Positions 5,766-10,000 of a stretch of 10,000 nt of DNA are shown here, piece after piece; positions within the stretch are counted from its first letter, which is position 1, and each line of letters starts with the position of its first letter. The notes under the pieces are model-generated. The model was not told where the DNA came from and did not search any database. It saw only the letters and a program-made list of their open reading frames with translations. The position numbers were made by a program, and so were the translations under genes. Source of the DNA: Symbiodinium natans (taxonomy: Eukaryota > Sar > Dinophyceae > Suessiales > Symbiodiniaceae); contig CAJNDS010002218.1 of assembly GCA_905221605.1 (NCBI GenBank), positions 307,501-317,500 on the forward strand. The letters run 5' to 3'.

Positions 5766-6154
5766 AGACCCAAGGTTCCCCCCGCAAGCCCCACAGCCCC
5801 AAACCCAGAACCCAAGCCAAACACGCCCAAAAGCCCCCCCAACCCAAACCCCAAACGAGAAAAATAACTCGAAACCCGACATCCCAGAACTAACCCCAAG
5901 CCCCAAACACTAACCCCTAAACCGCCCGCACAAAGAACCCTCAAACCCCAACCCTAGACTCCACACCCGCAAGCCTAAACTCCACACCCCTAAACGCTTT
6001 AACCCTACACCCCTAAACCCTAAACCCTGAAGCCCTATACCCTAAACTCGAAACCCCAAGCCCTAAACCCTAAACCCTAAACCCCCAAACCCCAAGCCCT
6101 AAACCCGAAACCCCTAAACCCCAAACCCCAAACCCTAAACCCTAAACCCTAAAC
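5766..6154 (-). repeat. CCCTAAA tract, strongly degenerate at its left end
   Basis: From about 5935 to 6154 this is recognisable CCCTAAA with many variants; from 5766 to 5935 only a C-rich, A-rich relic remains (CCCCAAACC, AAGCCCC). An 85-codon minus ORF across it is just translated repeat. No gene is supported. Confidence 0.75.
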
Positions 6155-6194
6155 CTCTCGGAGGGGAGACTCCGAGGCAGCGACCCGGTTGTTC
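6155..6194 (-). CDS. Candidate exon 5
   Basis: The minus strand has acceptor CCGCGCCACAG then G, 40 bases, and donor GAGAG then GTTTAGGG, where the intron starts as telomere repeat. In the phase carried from 6885 it completes a Gly codon and reads NNRVAASESPLRE, ending at a codon boundary. Other frames are also open in this short stretch. The spacer has the typical setting: C-strand tract on the left, G-strand tract on the right. Confidence 0.35.
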
Positions 6195-6224
6195 CTGTGG
6201 CGCGGGTGTGGCAGGGGTCAGGGT

Positions 6225-6596
6225 CTAGGATTTAGCGTTTAGGGTTTAGGGTTCAGGGTTTAGGGGTTAGGAATTAGGGTTTTGGGTTTTGGGTTTCGGG
6301 TTTAGGTGGTTTCGCAGTTTAGGGAGTTTGGAGGGGTTGGGGGTTTAGGTTATAGGTGTTTAGTGTTTAAGGTTTGGGGTTTGGGGTCTAGGGATTTAGG
6401 GTTTGGGATTTCGGGTTTAGGGATTTAAGGTGGAGGGCTTGAGGGTTTAGGTTTAGGGATATAGGCACCCAAGCTGATGTTCGGGTTCTGCATTCGGGGT
6501 CTCAACTTGGGCTTCAGGTTTGGGGCGCAAAGGGAGTAAAGTTTCAGAAGTTTAGGGTTTAGAGTTTAGGGTTTAGGGTTTAGGCTTTAGGGTTTA
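6225..6596 (+). repeat. Degenerate TTTAGGG tracts
   Basis: Diverged G-strand repeat lies at 6225-6470 (units such as TTTCGGG, TTTGGGG, ATTTAGGG), with a cleaner piece at 6549-6596 just before the CT tract. The spacer 6471-6545 separates them. These look older than the uniform tracts. Confidence 0.8.
6471..6545 (-). other. Spacer with an open minus-strand frame, status unclear
   Basis: The spacer lies between two G-strand tracts. One minus frame is open across it (for example LLKLYSLCAPNLKPKLRPRM), but no acceptor fits the phase left by the previous candidate exon without a stop, unless GAG then ACC is used. It may be an intron segment, a cassette exon, or chance. Confidence 0.2.
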
Positions 6597-6607
6597 ATCC
6601 TGATGAG

Positions 6608-6703
6608 CTCTCGCCTTCTCTCTCTATTCCTCTTCTCTTTCTATCCTTTCTCTCTTTCTCTCTTGCTCTCTTTCTCTCTTGCTCTTTTGCTCTCTTCTCT
6701 CCT

Positions 6704-6739
<36 letters not shown>

Positions 6740-6812
6740 TCTCTCTGTCTCTCTCCCTTCCTCTGTGTTTCTCTCACCCTCTCTCTCTCTCTCTCTCTCT
6801 CCCCCTCTCCCG
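6608..6812 (+). repeat. CT-rich microsatellite, about 200 bases
   Basis: This is almost purely pyrimidine on the plus strand, mostly (CT)n and (TCTCTC)n with CCTT, TGTCT and TGCTC interruptions. Translations on both strands are Ser/Leu/Phe- or Arg/Glu-rich low complexity. In the sense of the candidate gene it is GA-rich and lies inside the 6884-6195 intron. Confidence 0.95.
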
Positions 6813-6842
6813 TGAGGTTCACGGCTTAGAGTTTCGCGGTAG

Positions 6843-6871
6843 CCCTAAACCCTAAACCCTAAACCCTAAAC
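6843..6871 (-). repeat. Short CCCTAAA tract
   Basis: Four clean CCCTAAA units lie just beyond the donor side of the 6885-6947 candidate exon. Confidence 0.9.
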
Positions 6872-6884
6872 ACCCAAAAGAGAC

Positions 6885-6947
6885 CCGAGCGGAGCGGGGC
6901 CTCGCTGTGACTGGGCGTAGATGATGGGGAGGCCTGGGGAACGGCGA
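6885..6947 (-). CDS. Candidate exon 4
   Basis: The minus strand has acceptor CCTAAACTCTCAG, 63 bases, and donor CTCGG then GTCTCT. In the phase left by the previous candidate it reads RRSPGLPIIYAQSQRGPAPL with a final GG carried over. All three minus frames are open here, so the phase match is weaker evidence. An alternative acceptor at 6934 gives a different frame. The opposite strand contains stops in the frames tested. No family was recognised. Confidence 0.35.
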
Positions 6948-6952
6948 CTGAG

Positions 6953-7178
6953 AGTTTAGGGTTTAGGGCTTCGAGCGCAGCGGTTTCGGGTTTAGGGTTT
7001 AGGGCTAGGGTTTAGGGTTTAGGGTTTAGGGTTTAGGGTTTAGGGTTTAGGGTTTAGGGTTTAGGGTTTAGGGTTTGGGTTTTAGGTTTAGGGTTTAGGG
7101 TTTAGGGTTTAGGGTTTAGGGTTTAGGGTTTAGGGTTTAGGGTTTAGGGTTTAGGGTTTAGGGTTTAGGGTTTAGGGG
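6953..7178 (+). repeat. TTTAGGG tract, long and nearly perfect
   Basis: Apart from an interruption near 6969-6988 and a TTTGGGTTTTAGG slip near 7074-7086, this is uniform TTTAGGG, over 25 units. It is one of the two or three longest tracts in the window. Confidence 0.95.
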
Positions 7179-7267
7179 CCCCCAAACACCTAAGTCCGAT
7201 AATGTAGGGGCATTTAGAACAGGGTGTTGGGGAATGCAAATATGATTGCACCGCTACCATAAGGGAA
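7179..7267. other. AT-rich unique intron-core spacer
   Basis: This unique stretch is clearly richer in A and T than the exon-like spacers (for example CAAATATGATTG and ACTATTCGTAATTC). It lies between a G-strand tract and a C-strand tract, so it would be the loop if the two tracts pair. No gene is seen. Confidence 0.4.
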
Positions 7268-7521
7268 TACTATTCGTAATTCTGCCGAAACCCTACACCC
7301 TAAACCCCAAGCCCTCAACCCTAAACCCGAAACCCTAAACCCTCAGCCCTATACAAGCGATAACCCCAAAATTCTAGGCTCCATACAAACCCTAAACCCT
7401 GAGCCCTTTAAACCCTAAACCCTATACAGACCCCTAAACCCTAAACTAAACCCTAAACCCCTAAACCCTAAACCCTAAACCCTAAACCCTAAACCCTAAC
7501 CCTAAACCCTAAACCCTGAAC
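7268..7521 (-). repeat. CCCTAAA tract, degenerate on the left, cleaner on the right
   Basis: About 250 bases of C-strand repeat contain many variants (CCCGAAA, CCCTCAA, CCCTATACA), becoming near-perfect at 7452-7515. In the sense of the candidate gene it is TTTAGGG and starts with the donor GTTCAG. Confidence 0.9.
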
Positions 7522-7605
7522 CCTTTCCAAACGGAAGCTCGCAACCCGTCAGAGCCCTCGCCCACAGAGCCGGCCGGGTCTCTGGCCGAGGCTGTCAATG
7601 CAGTC
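7522..7605 (-). CDS. Candidate exon 3
   Basis: The minus strand has acceptor CCCTAAACCCTCCAG then G, 84 bases, and donor AAAGG then GTTCAGGG. Two of the three frames contain stops. The remaining frame reads TALTASARDPAGSVGEGSDG and then LRASVWK. It is exactly the frame required by the two bases left over from the 7894-7967 candidate, and it again leaves GG. This phase agreement is the best single support for the exon series. The peptide is low in complexity and no domain was recognised. Confidence 0.45.
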
Positions 7606-7610
7606 CTGGA

Positions 7611-7740
7611 GGGTTTAGGGTTTAAGCTTTAGGGTTTAGGGTGTAGGGTGTAGGGTGTAGGGTTTAGGGTTTAGGGTTTAGGGTTTCGGGTTTAGGGTTT
7701 AGGGTTTAGGGTCTAGAGGCATGGGGTTTAGGGTTCAGGG
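7611..7740 (+). repeat. TTTAGGG tract with a TGTAGGG sub-block
   Basis: This is a mixed tract of TTTAGGG with variants. TGTAGGG is repeated three times in a row at 7642-7662, and TTCGGG and TTCAGGG units also occur. It ends directly at the acceptor CCCTCCAG of the next candidate exon on the minus strand. Confidence 0.9.
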
Positions 7741-7872
7741 TTAAAGGGTTCGGGCTTTCGGGTTTCTTCGGAGTATTCTAGGGTCTTTGAGTGTTGGGTT
7801 GGGTTGAGGGGTTCGAGTGTGGGGCTTGTAGTCTGCCGTAAGCACAAGGTCCAGGATCCAAAAACCTTCGAC
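7741..7872. other. Unique spacer, probable intron core
   Basis: This unique sequence lies between a G-strand tract on the left and a short C-strand tract on the right, the arrangement that marks intron centres here. It contains degenerate telomere-like pieces (7741-7830). No good open frame with splice-like borders was found. Confidence 0.3.
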
Positions 7873-7892
7873 CCCCTAAACCCTAAACCCTA
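7873..7892 (-). repeat. Short CCCTAAA tract
   Basis: Two to three CCCTAAA units adjoin the donor side of the 7894-7967 candidate exon; the donor GT (7893-7892) is the first step of the repeat in the sense direction. Confidence 0.85.
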
Positions 7893-7893
7893 C

Positions 7894-7967
7894 CCGGAAT
7901 CTTCATGATCTCCGAAGCGCTGCGCACTCATGCGAGGCTCCAGCTCCCATGCGTGTCTCCTTAGAGC
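7894..7967 (-). CDS. Candidate exon 2 after the ankyrin ORF
   Basis: The minus strand has acceptor TTTCTGAGTGCAG then G, 74 bases, and donor GG then GTAGGG, where the GT begins a TTTAGGG-type tract. The only frame open throughout starts at the first base and reads ALRRHAWELEPRMSAQRFGD and onward, leaving two bases (GG). It joins in phase to a donor after Arg523 of the ankyrin ORF (GAG AGG then GTTGAG). If the splice is real, the ankyrin protein continues beyond its apparent stop. No family was recognised. An alternative is 3' UTR. Confidence 0.4.
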
Positions 7968-7983
7968 CTGCACTCAGAAAGCT

Positions 7984-8115
7984 GGTCTCACAACTTAGGG
8001 TTTAGGGTTTAGGGTTTAGGGTTTAGGGTTTAGGGTTTAGGGTTTAGGGTTTAGGGTTTAGGGTTTAGGGTTTAGGGTTTAGGGTTTAGGGTTTAGGGTT
8101 TAGGGTCTCACAACT
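7984..8115. repeat. 12-bp direct repeat flanking a telomere-repeat tract
   Basis: GGTCTCACAACT occurs at 7984-7995 and again at 8104-8115, with only TTTAGGG repeat between. This is what a target-site duplication around an inserted element, or filler DNA at a repaired double-strand break, would look like. The right copy contains the complement of the ankyrin TGA stop. Confidence 0.8.
7996..8105 (+). repeat. TTTAGGG tract, nearly perfect, about 15 units
   Basis: About 110 bases of uniform TTTAGGG lie directly after the ankyrin stop codon. The tract sits between two copies of the 12-mer GGTCTCACAACT (7984-7995 and 8104-8115). In the sense of the ankyrin gene it reads CCCTAAA and would be the body of a 152-base intron (8119 to 7968). 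Confidence 0.95.
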
Positions 8116-9688
8116 CAACCCTCTCGCCCTCATCATCGCCAGCTGCACCTGGGGCAGCCAGCCATGCAGCCAGCTTCTGGCGAGGAAATTTGGCAGCAAT
8201 TTCCAGGGTCTCGTCATCAAGCGCCACCCCTTGCCCCACCAGCCACTTGACGATCTCAAGGTCGCCATTCTTGACAGCTTTGTGTAAGGGAGAGACCGGA
8301 CAACTCTTGGCATTGATGTCTGCCCGTTTGCCTACAAGCAGCTTCATCAGCTCCAGCTGATGACGTGTTGCAGCCTTGCACAAGGGCGTGTCACCGTGCG
8401 TATCCTGCGTATCAATGCCTGCGCCCTGAGCAGCTAGCCATTCGGCCACCGGCAAGTTCTCTTTCTCGACAGCAAGGAACAAAGGCGTAAGACCAACGTC
8501 GGACACGCTGTCGGGGGACACTCCTTGCCCCACCAGCCACTTGACGGCCTCCAAGCTACCGTGCCTGGCAGCTGCGTGTAAGGGAGGGAAAGGACAACTC
8601 TTGGCAGTGATGTCTGCCCGTTTGCCCACAAGCAGCTTCATCAGCTCCAACTGACCGCGATCCGCAGCTTTGCACAAGGGCGTGCAACCTTGCCTATCCT
8701 GAGGATCAATGGCGGCGCCAAGAGCAGCTAGCCATTGGACCATTTGCAAGTGACCAGCACCAGCGGCTGCACACAAGGGAGTGCTTCCGAGATCATCCTT
8801 GGTATCGAGGGCCACCCTCTGCTTCACGAGCACTTCGGCCACCCCCAAGTGACCTCCCCCAGCGGCTTCGCACAACGGCCTGCCGGAGTTCGACATCGTG
8901 TCGAGGGCCGCACCTTGCCTCACCATCCAACTCACCAACTCCAAGTGACCCTGCCTGGCAGCAAGGTGCATGGGCGTCCGATGTTCACGATCCTTGGTAT
9001 CGAGGGCCGCCCCTTTGCTCAACAGCCACTCGGACACCTCCAGGTGCCCGTGGAAGACAGCATAGGACAAGGGCGTCCGGCCAAAGTCGAGATCCTTTAC
9101 ATCAAGGGCTGCCCGGTGCCCCAGCAACCACTCGGCCACCTCCAACTCACCAAGTGTGGCGGCAAAGTGCAAAGCCTCCGGTGCCTGGTCTTTGCGATTC
9201 TTGACCCCGAGGCCCGCCCCTTGCCCCACCAGCCATTGCACCAGCTCCCAGTACATCTGGCCACCTCGACCATGAAAGGCAGCAGCTCTGTGCAGTGGAG
9301 TGTTGCCATCAGCATCCTGGATGTTGATGTCCACCCCTTGGCTCACGAGCCACTTCACCACCTCCAGCTGCCCAGAAGAGGCAGCCTCGTGTATGGGCCT
9401 CTGCTTGCTCTGCCCACCAGCCTCGCCATTCAGGGCCGCACCCTGGCCAGCGAGCCAGCGGACCACCTCCAGATCGCCGCGCCGTGCGGCCGCGTGCACC
9501 GCCGTGGGGTCAGCATCCGCGGCGCGCAGCTCCACGAGTGACTGCACCTCTGCGAGATGTCCCAATTCCGCTGCGCGGTAAAGCGGGGGTGGTGGGGGCT
9601 GACTTTGAAGAGGCCAGGGCAGCGCCGTGGCGATGAGGCACACGAGGAGCTCCGGCATGCCCATCAGCGAGGAAAATCTGCTCTTCAT
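8108..9688 (-). CDS. Secreted or membrane-targeted ankyrin-repeat protein, 526 aa
   Basis: Ankyrin repeats are protein-binding scaffolds; the partner here is unknown. Residues 1-30 look like a signal peptide: basic start (MKSR), hydrophobic core LLVCLIATAL, then a proline run at 31-35. About 14 ankyrin repeats of 32-33 residues follow from about 36 to 491, with TPLH/TPLC-like starts near 130, 205, 238, 303, 336, 401 and 434, and the helix pattern G-H-L-E-V-x-x-W-L-V-x-x-G-A. A degenerate repeat closes the protein (492-526). No transmembrane segment or enzyme domain is visible after the leader. Repeats at 336-390 and 434-488 are near copies. The ATG at 9688 is preceded in frame by TAA near 9716, so this start is favoured; Met9 and Met11 are alternatives. 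The TGA at 8108 directly abuts a telomere-repeat tract. A GT donor after Arg523 (8119) could instead splice past it. The protein class is sure; the C-terminus is not. Confidence 0.9.
   Translation of the reverse strand: MKSRFSSLMGMPELLVCLIATALPWPLQSQPPPPPLYRAAELGHLAEVQSLVELRAADADPTAVHAAARRGDLEVVRWLAGQGAALNGEAGGQSKQRPIHEAASSGQLEVVKWLVSQGVDINIQDADGNTPLHRAAAFHGRGGQMYWELVQWLVGQGAGLGVKNRKDQAPEALHFAATLGELEVAEWLLGHRAALDVKDLDFGRTPLSYAVFHGHLEVSEWLLSKGAALDTKDREHRTPMHLAARQGHLELVSWMVRQGAALDTMSNSGRPLCEAAGGGHLGVAEVLVKQRVALDTKDDLGSTPLCAAAGAGHLQMVQWLAALGAAIDPQDRQGCTPLCKAADRGQLELMKLLVGKRADITAKSCPFPPLHAAARHGSLEAVKWLVGQGVSPDSVSDVGLTPLFLAVEKENLPVAEWLAAQGAGIDTQDTHGDTPLCKAATRHQLELMKLLVGKRADINAKSCPVSPLHKAVKNGDLEIVKWLVGQGVALDDETLEIAAKFPRQKLAAWLAAPGAAGDDEGERVEL
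8192..8692 (-). repeat. Internal duplication of about three ankyrin repeats
   Basis: DNA near 8298-8355 and near 8592-8649 is almost identical at an offset of 294 bases (98 codons). In protein, residues 336-390 (TPLCKAADRGQLELMKLLVG onward) match 434-488 (TPLCKAATRHQLELMKLLVG onward), and the preceding repeats (WLAALGAAIDPQD versus WLAAQGAGIDTQD) also resemble each other. This indicates a recent in-frame duplication of a three-repeat block. Outer limits are approximate. Confidence 0.8.
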
Positions 9689-10000
9689 GTCGGTGGGGGG
9701 GAGGGGGTGTAGGGTTTAGGGCTTTCTTAGCATCGGTGATCGTTACCAGTGCCGGGGGGGATTACCCTCATGGCCTAATGTTGAACTTGATCCAGCCAGT
9801 TGAGGGCGCGTTGACTCCAGCAAACCCGACAAGTTTCTTCAGAGAGGAACTGTTCCGGGCAGACGACAAAGACTACTAAGCATGCTTTCCTCAAGAACGC
9901 AAGAACTAGTTTGCCAGCAACCTGCAATGAAATAGAACGCATGAAACAACTGCCTCAACTGAACCATCTCCATGATAATGAGTACTCCGATTTCAGCTCA
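9689..10000 (-). promoter_or_regulatory. Leader region of the ankyrin gene with a 3' splice or trans-splice acceptor
   Basis: Read on the minus strand, this stretch ends with one short telomere-like piece (9710-9722) and a C-rich run just before the start codon. A strong acceptor, TTCTATTTCATTGCAG then G, places an exon start at 9921. If the organism is a dinoflagellate this could be the spliced-leader addition site, giving a 5' UTR of about 230 bases; otherwise it is the end of a 5' intron. No convincing TATA or other core promoter element was seen. Confidence 0.4.
9839..9973 (-). CDS. Small upstream ORF, 44 aa, doubtful
   Basis: An ATG at 9973 opens 44 codons beginning MEMVQLRQLFHAFYFIAGCW and ending at a TGA at 9839. 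It precedes the ankyrin start on the same strand. It spans the candidate acceptor at 9922, so it would exist in mRNA only if that acceptor is not used; alternatively it is part of an exon of an upstream gene that runs off the window. No family was recognised. The length is within chance expectation. Confidence 0.15.
   Translation of the reverse strand: MEMVQLRQLFHAFYFIAGCWQTSSCVLEESMLSSLCRLPGTVPL

Noticed and set aside
5687-5944. 85-codon minus ORF
   Set aside because: It is translated degenerate telomere repeat (LNPKP-type periodicity).
6580-6822. Arg/Glu-rich minus ORF and Ser/Leu-rich plus ORF
   Set aside because: Both are translations of the CT microsatellite.
8735-9541. 268-codon plus-strand ORF opposite the ankyrin gene
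   Set aside because: It is the antisense shadow of a repetitive GC-rich ankyrin gene; its His/Leu/Gln-rich repeats follow the 99-base period of the real protein.
9097-9581. Shorter ORFs on both strands within the ankyrin gene (also 8086-8313, 8434-8631, 9300-9581)
   Set aside because: They are out-of-frame shadows repeating with the ankyrin period and have no protein-like features of their own.

Overview
The window looks like nuclear DNA from a protist or alga with plant-type telomere repeats. A dinoflagellate is the best guess: it is GC-rich, the repeat unit is TTTAGGG, there is a long intron-poor ankyrin gene with a signal peptide, and short GT/GC/GA-donor exon candidates all lie on one strand. 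Chromerids, other TTTAGGG algae and plants are not excluded. Nothing points to a bacterium: there are no operons, ribosome binding sites, tRNA or rRNA.

There are two parts. Bases 1-8105 are a mosaic of about 35 tracts of TTTAGGG (G-strand) or CCCTAAA (C-strand) repeat. They run in alternating orientation and are separated by 50-200 base unique spacers. Bases 8108-9688 (minus strand) hold one clear gene, a 526-residue secreted or membrane-targeted ankyrin-repeat protein. Its leader region, with a good 3' splice or trans-splice acceptor, occupies 9689-10000.

The main interpretation is that the spacers are not random. Most read on the minus strand as short open frames of ordinary amino-acid composition, bordered by splice-like AG and GT (sometimes GC or GA) signals. 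The first four candidate exons after the ankyrin ORF (7894-7967, 7522-7605, 6885-6947, 6155-6194) join in frame with each other and with a donor at the end of the ankyrin ORF. The likely picture is one or more minus-strand genes with many very small exons, whose introns are filled with telomere repeat. In the joined set the introns often begin with TTTAGGG and end with CCCTAAA in the sense direction. The two ends of an intron RNA could therefore pair and bring donor and acceptor together.

Limits: short open frames are common by chance in GC-rich DNA, no homologue of any small exon was recognised, and exons below position 6155 could not be chained by phase by eye. The exon calls are hypotheses. 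The ankyrin gene, the repeat tracts, the CT-rich tract and the 116-base palindrome at 4789-4904 are seen directly.
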